From Xanthomonas boreopolis (GTDB lineage: Bacteria > Pseudomonadota > Gammaproteobacteria > Xanthomonadales > Xanthomonadaceae), in NCBI GenBank assembly GCA_014654535.1, contig BNBA01000004.1:114805-178804 (forward strand): a stretch of DNA of 64,000 nt, in the 5' to 3' direction. The notes beneath the pieces were generated by a model. That model ran no database searches, was not told the origin of the DNA, and saw only the letters and a list, made by a program, of their open reading frames with translations. Shown piece after piece: positions 7,594 through 19,536 of the stretch; within the stretch, counting starts at the first letter, position 1; the number at the start of each line of letters is the position of its first letter. A program made the position numbers and the translations under genes.

Positions 7594-10500
7594 GTGCTGC
7601 CGCGTTTCTTCATCCACCGCCCGATATTCGCCTGGGTGCTGGCGATCTGCATCATGGCCGCCGGCGCGATCGCGGTGGCGACGCTGCCGGTCGAGCAGTA
7701 CCCGGACATCGCCCCGCCGACGGTCAGCATCACCGCCAACTACAACGGCGCCTCCGCGCAGACGGTGGAGGACAGCGTCACCCAGGTGATCGAGCAGCAG
7801 ATCAAGGGCATCGACCACCTGCTGTACTTCTCCTCGACCAGCTCCTCGTCGGGGCAGTCGCGCATCACCGTCACCTTCGACCAGAGCGCCGACCCGGACA
7901 TCGCCCAGGTGCAGGTGCAGAACGCGGTCAACCAGGCGCTCAACCGGTTGCCGCAGGAGGTGCAGGACCAGGGCGTGGTGGTGGCCAAGTCGCAGGGCGA
8001 CAGCCTGATGGTGGTGGCGCTGTACGACACCACCGACACGCTCGACAGCGTGGACCTGTCGGACTACCTGGTCAGCAACCTGCAGGACCCGGTGAGCCGG
8101 CTCAACGGCGTCGGCGAGATCAACGTGTTCGGCGCCCAGTACGCGATGCGGGTGTGGCTGGACCCGCACAAGCTCAACGCGTTCAAGCTGATGCCCTCGG
8201 ACGTGACCAGCGCGATCCAGGCGCAGAACACCCAGGTCACCGCCGGCGAACTCGGCGCGCTGCCGACCGGGCCGGAGCAGGCGCTCAACGCCACGGTCAC
8301 CGCGCAATCGCGGTTGCGGACGCCGGAGCAGTTCGAGGACATCATCCTGAGCACCCGGCCGGACGGCTCGGCGGTGCGGCTGCGCGACGTGGCCCGGGTC
8401 GAGATCGGCGCGGAGAACTACCAGAGCTGGACCTGGCTCAACGGCCATCCGGCCGCCGGTTTCTCGCTGACGCTGTCCTCCGGCGCCAACGCGATGGAGA
8501 CCTCCGACGCGGTGCGCGCGCTGGTCGAGCGGATGAAGCCACGCTTCCCGCACGGCGTGGAGGTCGCCTATCCGCGCGATGGCACGCCGTTCGTGCGGGT
8601 GTCGATCGAGGGCGTGGTGCACACCCTGGTCGAGGCGATCGTGCTGGTCGTGGTGGTGATGTACCTGTTCCTGCAGAACTGGCGCGCCACGCTGATCCCG
8701 GCGATCACCGTGCCTGTGGTGCTGCTGGGCACGTTCGGCCTGCTGGCGGTGGCGGGCTTCACCATCAACACGCTGACCCTGTTCGCGATGGTGCTGGCGA
8801 TCGGCCTGCTCGTGGACGATGCGATCGTGGTGGTCGAGAACGTCGAGCGCATCATGCACGAGGAGCACCTGCCGCCGCTGGAGGCCACCGAGCGCTCGAT
8901 GGGGCAGATCACCGGCGCGCTGGTCGGCATCACCGTGGTGCTCGGCGCGGTGTTCGTGCCGATGGCGCTGTTCGGCGGCGCCACCGGCATCATCTACCGG
9001 CAGTTCTCGCTGACGATCGTGTCGGCGATGGCGCTGTCGGCGCTGGTCGCGCTGACGCTGACCCCGGCGCTGTGCGCCACGCTGCTGGCGCCGGTGGAGC
9101 GCGAGCGGCCGCAGGGGCGTTTCTTCCGCGGCTTCGACCGGCTGGTCGAACGCAGCCAGGCGGGCTACCAAAGCCGGCTGGGCCGGCTGCTGGACCGGCC
9201 GCGCCGCTGGGTGGCGCTGTACTTGCTGGTGGTGCTGGTGGTGGCCGTCCTCTACCAGCGCCTGCCGACCGGCTTCCTGCCGGTGGAGGACCAGGCGCAG
9301 GTGCAGGTGCAGTTCACCACGCCGGAGGGCACGCCGCTGGCGAAGACCCAGGAGGTCGGCAAGCGCATCAGCGACTACTTCATGCGCGAGGAGAAGGACA
9401 ACCTCAACGTGATCTTCATGGTGATCGGCCGCAACCAGGCCGGCGTCGGCCAGAACGCCGGCCAGGCGTTCGCCGGGCTGAAGGACTGGAAGGAGCGCGG
9501 CCGCGACGGCTCCGCGCAGGCGATCATCGATCGCGCCAACGCCTACTTCCGTCGTTTCGGCGACGCCAGGATCACGGTGCTCTCGCCGCCGTCGGTGCGC
9601 GGCCTCGGCCAGTCGAGCGGCTTCGAGGTGTGGCTGCGCGACGCCGACGGCGTGGGCCGCCCGGCCCTGGACCAGGCGCGGCAGCAACTGGTGCAGCAGG
9701 CCAGCGACGACCCGCAACTGGCGGCGGTGCGCTACAACGGCCTGGGCGACAAGGCGCAGCTGCAGGTCGACGTGGACCAGGCGCAGGCGCGCGCGCTCGG
9801 CCTGGCCCAGAGCGACATCAACGGCACGTTGTCGATCGCCTGGGGCGGGCGCTACGTGAACGACTTCATCGACCGCGGCCGGGTCAAGCGCGTGTACGTG
9901 CAGGGCGACGCGCCGTATCGCTCGCTGCCGCAGGACATCGACCAGTGGTACGTGCGCGGCAGCGACGGGCAGATGGCGCCGTTCTCGGCGTTCGCCTCCA
10001 CCCATTGGACGCGCGGCCCGCAGCTGTTGCAGCGTTTCAACGGCCTGGCGGCGGCGCAGATCCAGGGCGCGCCGGCGACCGGGCGCAGTTCCGGCGAGGC
10101 GATGCGGCGGATCGAGGCGCTGGCGGCCGAGCACCCGGGCTTCGACCTGGCCTGGAGCGGACTGTCCTACCAGGAGCGGATGGCCAGCAACCAGGCGATC
10201 TGGTTGTATGCGGCGTCGATCCTGTTCATCTTCCTGTGCCTGGCGGCGCTGTACGAGAGCTGGTCGATCCCGGTGGCGGTGATGCTGGTGATCCCGCTGG
10301 GCCTGATCGGTACGGTCGCCGCGACGACGCTGGTCGGGTTCGTCAACGACATCTATTTCCAGGTGGGCCTGTTGACCACGATCGGCCTGTCGGCCAAGAA
10401 CGCGATCCTGATCGTGGAGTTCGCCGAGGCGCAGCATCGCGCGGGTCGTTCGCTGATGCAGGCGGCGCTGGAAGGGGCGCGGCTGCGCCTGCGGCCGATC

Positions 10501-10701
10501 GTGATGACGTCGCTGGCGTTCGTGGCGGGCGTGCTGCCGTTGGCGTTGTCGACGGGGGCGGGTGCGGCCAGCCGGCGCGAGATCGGCGTGAGCGTGATCG
10601 GGGGCATGGTGACGGGTACGTTGCTGGCGATCTTCCTGGTGCCGATGTTCTTCGTGCTGGTGCGGGGATTGTTCCAGGGGCGGAAGGCGGTTGCCGGTTG
10701 A
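7594..10701 (+). CDS. RND multidrug efflux inner-membrane transporter (HAE1/AcrB type)
   Basis: A 1035-residue proton-driven efflux pump, standard AcrB length. It begins (GTG start) LPRFFIHRPIFAWVLA, the typical cytoplasmic start of HAE1 pumps. Proton-relay residues are present: the Asp pair in LLVDDAIVVVENVER (TM4) and the Lys in GLSAKNAILIVEFAE (TM10). Twelve membrane segments and two large periplasmic loops are expected from the family. The gene starts 4 nt after the adaptor stop. Drug specificity cannot be read from sequence. The operon ends here and a long palindrome-rich spacer follows. Confidence 0.96.
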   Translation: MLPRFFIHRPIFAWVLAICIMAAGAIAVATLPVEQYPDIAPPTVSITANYNGASAQTVEDSVTQVIEQQIKGIDHLLYFSSTSSSSGQSRITVTFDQSADPDIAQVQVQNAVNQALNRLPQEVQDQGVVVAKSQGDSLMVVALYDTTDTLDSVDLSDYLVSNLQDPVSRLNGVGEINVFGAQYAMRVWLDPHKLNAFKLMPSDVTSAIQAQNTQVTAGELGALPTGPEQALNATVTAQSRLRTPEQFEDIILSTRPDGSAVRLRDVARVEIGAENYQSWTWLNGHPAAGFSLTLSSGANAMETSDAVRALVERMKPRFPHGVEVAYPRDGTPFVRVSIEGVVHTLVEAIVLVVVVMYLFLQNWRATLIPAITVPVVLLGTFGLLAVAGFTINTLTLFAMVLAIGLLVDDAIVVVENVERIMHEEHLPPLEATERSMGQITGALVGITVVLGAVFVPMALFGGATGIIYRQFSLTIVSAMALSALVALTLTPALCATLLAPVERERPQGRFFRGFDRLVERSQAGYQSRLGRLLDRPRRWVALYLLVVLVVAVLYQRLPTGFLPVEDQAQVQVQFTTPEGTPLAKTQEVGKRISDYFMREEKDNLNVIFMVIGRNQAGVGQNAGQAFAGLKDWKERGRDGSAQAIIDRANAYFRRFGDARITVLSPPSVRGLGQSSGFEVWLRDADGVGRPALDQARQQLVQQASDDPQLAAVRYNGLGDKAQLQVDVDQAQARALGLAQSDINGTLSIAWGGRYVNDFIDRGRVKRVYVQGDAPYRSLPQDIDQWYVRGSDGQMAPFSAFASTHWTRGPQLLQRFNGLAAAQIQGAPATGRSSGEAMRRIEALAAEHPGFDLAWSGLSYQERMASNQAIWLYAASILFIFLCLAALYESWSIPVAVMLVIPLGLIGTVAATTLVGFVNDIYFQVGLLTTIGLSAKNAILIVEFAEAQHRAGRSLMQAALEGARLRLRPIVMTSLAFVAGVLPLALSTGAGAASRREIGVSVIGGMVTGTLLAIFLVPMFFVLVRGLFQGRKAVAG

Positions 10702-11388
10702 TGTCGTGAGGGATTGGTTGGGTTGGGTGTGTATGACTTTCCTACCATCGATCCGGTTCTCGCTATCTCCGTGCTGTCGTCCCCGCGAAGGCGGGGACCC
10801 AGCGACTTTGACGCCATCTATCCAGTCTCTATCCGTAATCCCACTGTCGTCATTTCCGCGAAGGCGGGGAGCGCTTTTCAGCGGGCGAATGGCTGATCAT
10901 CCAGGGACTTTGCTTTTCGCTTTTTTTGCCTTTGGCTAGAAAGGCGAAAGCTTTCGCCTTGCGGCGAGTCACTTTTCTTTGCTTGTGCACGCGCGCCGCA
11001 GGAGCGGCGCCGCACGGCGAAGCCGGCCCGAAGGGCGCGGCACAAGGATGTGCCGCATAAAGAAAAGTAACCAAAAGAAGCGCTTCACAGCAGCCGAACG
11101 GCTGATCAAGCACACCCCGCCTACGCGCCCGCAGCTACGCTGCGGGTCTGCGGAGCCGGCAGGATTTTTCGACGCGACCTCCTGTCGCGGCGAAAAACGA
11201 CGCACATCCATGTGCGTCGCCCCTGCGGGGTTTTTCCCACCGTCTCCGCCGCTTCGGAGGGGCCCAGGGAAGTCAAACGGCAAAATCCACAGCCACAGCC
11301 ACAGCCACAGCCACAGCCACAGCATGGCTCGCTCGGGGGCTTGGTACGGCCTAGAATGGCCGCCCCCGCGATTTACCCGGTAATCGAT
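10702..11388 (+). repeat. Non-coding mosaic of nested palindromes between the RND operon and apt
   Basis: This 687-bp stretch has no convincing gene. It holds two REP-like half copies (10776-10802, 10846-10873), a perfect 20-bp palindrome AAGGCGAAAGCTTTCGCCTT (10941-10960), a long-range inverted repeat ACTTTTCTTT/AAAGAAAAGT (10971-10980 with 11059-11068), a perfect hairpin CGACGCACAT-CC-ATGTGCGTCG (11198-11219), and a tandem hexamer array (11287-11322). Short open frames across it on both strands have repeat-derived composition. Similar composite spacers are common in xanthomonad genomes; that statement is general knowledge, not a search result. Confidence 0.7.
11287..11323 (+). repeat. Six tandem CCACAG hexamers
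   Basis: Six exact copies of CCACAG followed by C. The array ends about 66 bp before the apt start and about 30 bp before a TAGAAT hexamer (11352-11357). A perfect short tandem array is prone to slipped-strand length change. In one frame it adds SHSHSH- or PQPQPQ-type codons, but no gene supports such translation. Confidence 0.9.
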
Positions 11389-11943
11389 ATGAACGACGCC
11401 AGCCATGGCATGGCTTCCGCTGTGCCTGCGCACTGGGCCGATCTGATCCGCGACATTCCCGACTTTCCCAAGCCGGGCATCGTGTTCAAGGACATCACGC
11501 CGCTGCTCGCGGACGGGCCGGGCTTTGCTGCGGCAATCGCCGCGATGGCGCAGCCCTGGAGGCAGGCATCGCCGGAGGCGGTGCTCGGGATCGAGTCGCG
11601 TGGGTTCATCCTCGGTGCGCCGCTTGCGCACGAACTGCGCTGCGGCTTCGTGCCGGTGCGCAAGCCGGGCAAGCTGCCGGGACGCACGGTCGGCCAGGAA
11701 TATGCGCTGGAATACGGCACGGACCGTATCGAGATGCATGCCGACGTGTTGAAGTCCGGGGCGCGCGTGCTGATCGTCGACGACGTGCTGGCGACCGGCG
11801 GTACGCTGCTGGCCGCGGTGGCGCTGGCGCGCAAGCTGGACCTGGACGTGATCGGCGCGGCGGTGCTGGTCGAGCTGAAGGCGCTGGCCGGGCGCGCGCG
11901 CTGGGCCGGCGAGGTGCCGTTGCAGGCCACGTTGGCGTACTGA
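11389..11943 (+). CDS. apt: Adenine phosphoribosyltransferase
   Basis: A 184-residue purine salvage enzyme making AMP from adenine and PRPP. The PRPP-binding signature [13 protein letters not shown] is at about 124-136, and the substrate-contact stretches [15 protein letters not shown] and [14 protein letters not shown] are intact. The start at 11389 gives a short leader peptide before [14 protein letters not shown] at 11410 (MASAV) is also possible. TAGAAT at 11352-11357 may be the -10. The frame runs open far upstream through the tandem repeat, but nothing there resembles apt. It is followed 24 nt later by a GNAT gene on the same strand. Confidence 0.95.
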   Translation: MNDASHGMASAVPAHWADLIRDIPDFPKPGIVFKDITPLLADGPGFAAAIAAMAQPWRQASPEAVLGIESRGFILGAPLAHELRCGFVPVRKPGKLPGRTVGQEYALEYGTDRIEMHADVLKSGARVLIVDDVLATGGTLLAAVALARKLDLDVIGAAVLVELKALAGRARWAGEVPLQATLAY

Positions 11944-11967
11944 GCCAGCCTTCTTCGTACCGACGGC

Positions 11968-12423
11968 ATGTCCGCCTTGGACCGCCTGCGTCCGTACCGC
12001 GCCACCGACCTGGCCGCCTGCATCGCGCTGTTCGAGAGCAACGTGCCGGACTATTTCGGCGCGCACGAGCGCGGGGACTTCCTCGACAGCCTCGATGAAG
12101 ACGGCCTGCGCTACTTCGTGCTGGAGGACTCCCGGGGCGAACTGCTCGGGTGCGGCGGCTATGCGCCGCATCCGGAGCCCTCGGCCGCCGGCCTGGTGTG
12201 GGGCATGGTCCGGCGCGATCTGCATGCGCACGGGCTCGGCACCCGCTTGCTGGAGGAACGGCTCGAACGCATCCGCGCGGAAGGCCGCTTCGCCCGCGTG
12301 CTGATCGAGACCACGCCGATGAGCCAGGGCTTCTTCGCGCGCTTCGGCTTCGTGGTGCGGCGTATCGAACCGGATGGGTTCGGGGGCGGCTACGACCTGG
12401 TGGAGATGGAGCTTCCTCTCTAG
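11968..12423 (+). CDS. GNAT family N-acetyltransferase
   Basis: A 151-residue protein with the GNAT fold: beta strands around YFVLEDSRGELLGCGGYAP and GLVWGMVRRDLHAHGLGTRLLEERL, the latter matching acetyl-CoA motif A (R/Q-x-x-G-x-G/A), and the C-terminal strand MSQGFFARFGFVVRRI. It transfers an acetyl group from acetyl-CoA to an amine; the substrate is unknown. Its position 24 nt behind apt suggests co-transcription, without a functional link that can be read from sequence. Confidence 0.88.
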   Translation: MSALDRLRPYRATDLAACIALFESNVPDYFGAHERGDFLDSLDEDGLRYFVLEDSRGELLGCGGYAPHPEPSAAGLVWGMVRRDLHAHGLGTRLLEERLERIRAEGRFARVLIETTPMSQGFFARFGFVVRRIEPDGFGGGYDLVEMELPL

Positions 12424-12605
12424 CGGGCACGGCCTGCCGGCACCGGCGGCCTCTTCCATGCCCGCCATGGTCGGATTCGTCGCGCCGGCGCCGGGCTTCG
12501 TCGCCGCAACCGGCGCTTCGTCGCACGGCCGTTGCCGGGCGGGGAGGCCGCCCGCATGCTGCCGCTCACCGGAACCCCGGGTCCTCGATCGCTTCGGAGC
12601 TGCCC

Positions 12606-12827
12606 ATGAAGACGCTGTTCGCCATCGCCGCCTGGTGCATCCTGTTCGTGCTGTGCTGGCCGCTGGCGTTGCTCGTGCTGCTGCTGTGGCCGCTGGCCTG
12701 GCTGCTCTCGCTGCCGTTCCGGCTGGTGGGCATCACCTTCGAGGCCCTGTTCGCGTTCCTGCGCGCGCTGCTGACGCTGCCCGCGCGCCTGCTCGGCGGG
12801 CGGCCGCGGGCGGCACCGGTGGCCTGA
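12606..12827 (+). CDS. Small hydrophobic membrane protein
   Basis: A 73-residue protein beginning MKTLFAIAAWCILFVLCWPLALLVLLLWPLAWLLSLPF, with two closely spaced hydrophobic segments (about 3-24 and 24-45) and an amphipathic, Arg-rich C-terminus. I do not recognise a family. A weak GGAGCTG precedes the ATG. The gene converges on dbpA with only 2 nt between the stops. Codon use follows the surrounding genes. Its reality rests on the membrane-like composition, start context and tight packing. Confidence 0.6.
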   Translation: MKTLFAIAAWCILFVLCWPLALLVLLLWPLAWLLSLPFRLVGITFEALFAFLRALLTLPARLLGGRPRAAPVA

Positions 12828-12829
12828 AC

Positions 12830-14206
<1,377 letters not shown>

Positions 14207-14241
14207 GCGCCATTCTACCCGGCGGCCCGCGCCGCACCGGA

Positions 14242-15333
14242 TCAACCGAACAGGCCGCGCACGCCGAGGTTGATCGCCAGGCCGCCCAGCAGCAGCCACG
14301 CGAACAGCAATCCGGCCAGCAACAGGGGGCGCGGGCCGGCCTGGCGCAGGGCCGAGACGTGCGTGGTCAAGCCGAGCGCGGCCATCGCCATCGCCAGCAG
14401 CACGGTGTCCAGCGCGTTGGCGGCCTGGACCAGCGGCGCCGGCAGCCAGTGCAGCGAGCCGAGGCCGACCACGGCCACGAAGCCGAACGCGAACCACGGC
14501 ACCACGATCGGGCTGCCGGCCCGGCGCGCACCGGCGGCCGGCGCGCGCCGGTCGAGGCGCGCCAGCATCCACGACAGCAGCACCAGGAACGGCGCCAGCA
14601 TCATCACCCGCACCATCTTGGCGATCACCGCGGCATCGGCGGCGTCGCTGCCGATCGCGCGGCCGGCGGCATAGACCTGCGCGACTTCGTGCACGGTCGA
14701 GCCGGCATAGAGCCCGTATTGCTCGGGCGTCATCGCCAGCCAGCCATGGTCGACGCCGACGCGGTACAGCAGCGGGTAGGCGAACATCGCCAGCGTGCCG
14801 AACACCACCACGGTGGCGACCGCCACGGTGACCTGCTCGGCCCGTCCGCGCACGACCGGTTCGGCGGCCATCACCGCGGCGGCCCCGCAGATCGAGCTGC
14901 CGGCGCCGACCAGCAGCGCGGTGCCGCGGTCCAGCCCCAGCAGGCGCGTGCCCAGCAGCCAGGCCAGCGCGAAGGTGCTCGCCAGCACCATCGCGTCGAC
15001 CAGCACGCCGGTGCCGCCGACCTGGGCGACGTCCTGGAAGGTCAGGCGCAGCCCGTACAGCACGATGCCGGCGCGCAGCAGCGTGCCCTTGGACACGGCG
15101 ACGCCGCTCCCGGCGGTGGAGCCCCAGGCCGGGTACAGCGTGTTGCCGAGCAGCATGCCGAGCACGATAGCCACCGTCAGCGCGCTCAGGCCATGCGCCT
15201 GCAGCCAGTCCAGCCGCGCCAACTGGAGCGAGGACAGCGCGATCGCCGCGGTGAGCAGCAGGCCGGGGAACGGGGAAGGGCGGGAAGGGAGGCGCTCGGG
15301 AGAGCGGGCCGGCTGGACCGAGAGGGTATTCAT
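14242..15333 (-). CDS. yeiH: YeiH family putative sulfate exporter
   Basis: A 363-residue integral membrane protein with about ten hydrophobic segments. Typical blocks are TVAIVLGMLLGNTLYP, LLRAGIVLYGLRLTFQDV, VGAGSSICGAAAVMAAEPVV and YAGSTVHEVAQVYAAGRAI. The family is annotated as putative sulfate or sulfite exporter by inference from gene neighbourhoods; transport has not been shown for most members. It is divergent from a LysR regulator with an 88-bp intergenic region holding two palindromes, the same arrangement as yeiH/yeiE in enterobacteria. Confidence 0.92.
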   Translation of the reverse strand: MNTLSVQPARSPERLPSRPSPFPGLLLTAAIALSSLQLARLDWLQAHGLSALTVAIVLGMLLGNTLYPAWGSTAGSGVAVSKGTLLRAGIVLYGLRLTFQDVAQVGGTGVLVDAMVLASTFALAWLLGTRLLGLDRGTALLVGAGSSICGAAAVMAAEPVVRGRAEQVTVAVATVVVFGTLAMFAYPLLYRVGVDHGWLAMTPEQYGLYAGSTVHEVAQVYAAGRAIGSDAADAAVIAKMVRVMMLAPFLVLLSWMLARLDRRAPAAGARRAGSPIVVPWFAFGFVAVVGLGSLHWLPAPLVQAANALDTVLLAMAMAALGLTTHVSALRQAGPRPLLLAGLLFAWLLLGGLAINLGVRGLFG

Positions 15334-15381
15334 CGAGGGTGCGGATAGCGGGAATGCGCATAGCCTGGACCGGGCTCGATT

Positions 15382-15414
15382 ACCTGTAAAACAGGTTGTA
15401 TCGTTATGGATAAC
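15382..15414. promoter_or_regulatory. LysR-type operator candidates between yeiH and its regulator
   Basis: Two perfect inverted repeats lie in the 88-bp divergent region: ACCTGT-AAA-ACAGGT (15382-15396) and GTTAT-GG-ATAAC (15403-15414). Their spacing and position fit a LysR recruitment and activation site. Which protein binds is inferred from the gene arrangement. Confidence 0.6.
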
Positions 15415-15421
15415 CTGGAAT

Positions 15422-16309
15422 ATGGATAGATGGATGCGCCTGACCCTGCGCCAGCTGCGGACCTTCGTCGCGATCGCCGAGCACGGCAGCACCGTCGCCG
15501 CGGCCGAGGCGATCCCCTTGTCGCAATCGGCGACCAGCGCCGCGCTCGCCGAGCTGGAAGGCCTGCTGGGGGCGCGCCTGTTCGACCGCATCGGCAAGCG
15601 CCTGGTCATCAACGAGACCGGGCGCGCGCTGCTGGACCCGGCCCGCGCCGCGCTGGACGCCGCGCAGGAGATCGAGCGCCGCTTCGGCGACCTCGCCGGT
15701 GCCTGCCCGCCGGCGCGCATCCGACTGGGCGCGAGCACCACCATCGGCAACTACCTGATGCCCGCCCGCATCGCCGCGCTGCTGCGCGTGCAACCGCAGG
15801 CGGGCGTGGAACTGCGCATCGGCAATACCCGCGCGGTGGCCGAGGCCGTCGCGCGCTTCGAGGTGGATGCGGGCGTGATCGAAGGCCCCTGCCACCTCGA
15901 CGAACTGGACGCACGGCCGTGGTGCGACGACCCGATGGTGTTGGTCGCGGCGCCCGGCCATCCGCTGGCGCGGCGGCGCACCGCGTTGGCGCCGGCCACG
16001 CTGCGCGGCCAGCGCTGGCTGTTGCGCGAACCGGGCTCGGGCACGCGCGAATCGGTGGACAACGCGTTGTTGCCGCACCTGGGCGGCTTCGCCAGCACGC
16101 TGCAGCTCGGCAGCACCGAGGCGATCAAGCAGGCCGCGGCGGAAGGGCTCGGCATCGCCTGCCTGTCGCACTGCGCGGTGCAGGAGCCGATCGCGCTGGG
16201 ACGGCTGGTGGAGCTGCGCACCACGCTGCCGCGGCTGCTGCGCCAGCTGTATGTCGTGCGCCATCGCGGCAAGCGTTTCTCGCCGGCCCTGGCGGCGTTG
16301 CTGGAATGA
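15422..16309 (+). CDS. LysR family regulator, divergent from yeiH (YeiE/CysB-like)
   Basis: A 295-residue regulator. The N-terminal winged helix (about 5-65) contains TLRQLRTFVAIAEHGSTVAAAEAIPLSQSATSAALAELEGLLGARLF; a substrate-binding domain follows from about 92 (RIRLGASTTIGNYLMP). ATG at 15434 is an equally plausible start, four codons downstream. The gene probably controls yeiH and itself from the palindromes in the shared intergenic region. In E. coli the corresponding regulator YeiE responds to sulfite; applying this here is inference from synteny. Confidence 0.9.
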   Translation: MDRWMRLTLRQLRTFVAIAEHGSTVAAAEAIPLSQSATSAALAELEGLLGARLFDRIGKRLVINETGRALLDPARAALDAAQEIERRFGDLAGACPPARIRLGASTTIGNYLMPARIAALLRVQPQAGVELRIGNTRAVAEAVARFEVDAGVIEGPCHLDELDARPWCDDPMVLVAAPGHPLARRRTALAPATLRGQRWLLREPGSGTRESVDNALLPHLGGFASTLQLGSTEAIKQAAAEGLGIACLSHCAVQEPIALGRLVELRTTLPRLLRQLYVVRHRGKRFSPALAALLE

Positions 16310-16373
16310 CGGCCGATCGCGGGGCGGGCGCGGCAGGTGGGGGCGAGCGGCGCCGCTCCCGTACAATGCGCGG

Positions 16374-18257
<1,884 letters not shown>

Positions 18258-18285
18258 GCACGCATGCGGCCGGGGCCGGCATCGT

Positions 18286-18399
18286 TCAACGGCCTTGCGC
18301 GAGGCTTGCGACCTGCGCCGCGTCCAGGGCCCCGTTCCAGATCCTGAAATCCTCGTAGCGCGCCTTCAGGTACGGGTCCGCACCGAACTGCGAGTGGAA
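18286..18399 (-). pseudogene. C-terminal remnant of a LamG/concanavalin-like domain
   Basis: The minus strand reads about 37 codons ending YEDFRIWNGALDAAQVASLAQGR and a TGA stop. This matches the usual end of LamG/laminin-G-like (concanavalin A-like) domains, where DDFRIYNRALSAAEVAAL is typical. The upstream part of the frame shows no further domain and no start, so it looks like the decayed tail of a secreted or surface protein, left between uup and the barstar gene. Confidence 0.5.
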
Positions 18400-18490
18400 G
18401 CGCCCCGGCCGGCGGATGTGCGATTCCTCGGTCCGCGTCACAGGGCATGCGTGCCTTGCGCCGCGCTGCCGCCGGGCGCGGACGGGCGGG

Positions 18491-18907
18491 CTAGGGATCG
18501 TCCTGCAATCCCATGAAGACCGCGAACGGGATGCCGGATTCGCGCCAACGGATGGCGGCCTCGTCGAGGATGTCCAGCAACGTGTCGAAGTCGGCGCCGG
18601 CGGCGGCGCGCAGCGTTGCGGCCGACTCCAGCAGCAGCGCGTAGCCGTTCGCCGGCTGCCACGACAGGTCGCGCAGCGCATCGCTCAGCGCGTCCCAATT
18701 GCGGCCGAACGCGGGCGGGAAGTCCAGTTGCGCCGCCAGGCGCGCCAGCAGCGTGCGCTTGTCGGTGCACCCTTGCAGGTCCACCCGCAGCACCCGCAGG
18801 CCGGCATCGCGCGCCAGCGCGGCCAGGGTGTCCAGGTCCGCCTCGCCGACGGAGTAGACCCCCGACTGCGCCGGATCGGACAGGTCCAGGCCGAAACCGC
18901 CGCTCAT
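18491..18907 (-). CDS. Barstar family ribonuclease inhibitor
   Basis: A 138-residue cytoplasmic inhibitor. The barstar core spans about 38-135: LRVLRVDLQGCTDKRTLLARLAAQLDFPPAFGRNWDALSDAL, in which Asp72 and Asp76 correspond to barnase-contacting Asp35 and Asp39 of barstar. The start overlaps the stop of the nuclease gene by four bases, so inhibitor is made from the same message. It would neutralise the RNase before export. The N-terminal 35 residues are an extension of unknown use. Confidence 0.92.
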   Translation of the reverse strand: MSGGFGLDLSDPAQSGVYSVGEADLDTLAALARDAGLRVLRVDLQGCTDKRTLLARLAAQLDFPPAFGRNWDALSDALRDLSWQPANGYALLLESAATLRAAAGADFDTLLDILDEAAIRWRESGIPFAVFMGLQDDP

Positions 18908-19359
18908 CGCACGTCCTCCGGCACGCTGAAGCTCTTGAACGTCTCGTAATGGTCGTCGGTGTAGTACCAGATTTCCGGCGGCGTGCCGCCGGTGACGATG
19001 CGGCGCGCGCCGCGGTCGCGCGAACCGGGCGTGTCCACGGTGTATTCGTGGTAATAGCCGCGCGGGCGGTCGGGCAGGCGCCGTTCGCGATTGCCGAACA
19101 CGCTGCCGTCCTGCCGGTGCGGGAACGGGCCGCCCCGCCGGACCAAGGCGATCGTGTCGCGTGCCTCGGCCGGCAGGAAGGCCGGCAGCCCGTCCATCGA
19201 GCCGGTCGACGCCGGCGCCGGCGCGCGGCGGGCCTCGGCGACGGCTGGAAGGTCCGATTGCGGGGCGAACTGCGGATGCGGTTGCTGCACCTGCCTCATG
19301 CCCCACAGGCCCGCCACCAGCAGGACGATCGCGGTGATCAACAGGGCGGGTCGGCGCAT
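18904..19359 (-). CDS. Secreted guanyl-specific ribonuclease, RNase Sa (N1/T1) type
   Basis: A 151-residue protein with an N-terminal hydrophobic export or anchor segment (about 4-20), a Pro/Ala-rich linker and a catalytic domain (about 58-143) closely resembling Streptomyces RNase Sa: [51 protein letters not shown] and DDHYETF. Catalytic candidates are Glu105, Arg116 and His137. The cysteines that form the RNase Sa disulfide are absent. It should cleave RNA after guanosine, outside the cytoplasm or in a neighbouring cell. Its TGA overlaps the barstar ATG. Roles in nutrition, defence or competition are open. Confidence 0.9.
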   Translation of the reverse strand: MRRPALLITAIVLLVAGLWGMRQVQQPHPQFAPQSDLPAVAEARRAPAPASTGSMDGLPAFLPAEARDTIALVRRGGPFPHRQDGSVFGNRERRLPDRPRGYYHEYTVDTPGSRDRGARRIVTGGTPPEIWYYTDDHYETFKSFSVPEDVR

Positions 19360-19536
19360 CGGCAGGCTCCTGGTCGAGAGGCCGGCAGTATGACCCGCCA
19401 CGGGCATCCCTGGTTGAACGCGGCATGGCGCACACCCGCGCCGAACGTGCGGTTCACCCGCATGTAACCGGCCGCGCCGCACAGTCGCATGTGGCGTCCG
19501 CATGCCCGTGGGACGAAGTTTCCCCGGCGCCGGGCT

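Noticed and set aside
7507..10437. 976-codon frame on the minus strand across the RND pump
   Set aside because: It is a G+C-driven shadow rich in His, Gln, Arg and Val, while the plus strand encodes a complete AcrB-type pump.
10850..11113. Short frames inside the palindrome block before apt
   Set aside because: Their sequence derives from inverted repeats, with no ribosome site and no recognisable domain.
11287..11323. CCACAG array as a CRISPR or coding repeat
   Set aside because: The unit is 6 bp without spacers, and the frames through it lack a credible start or domain.
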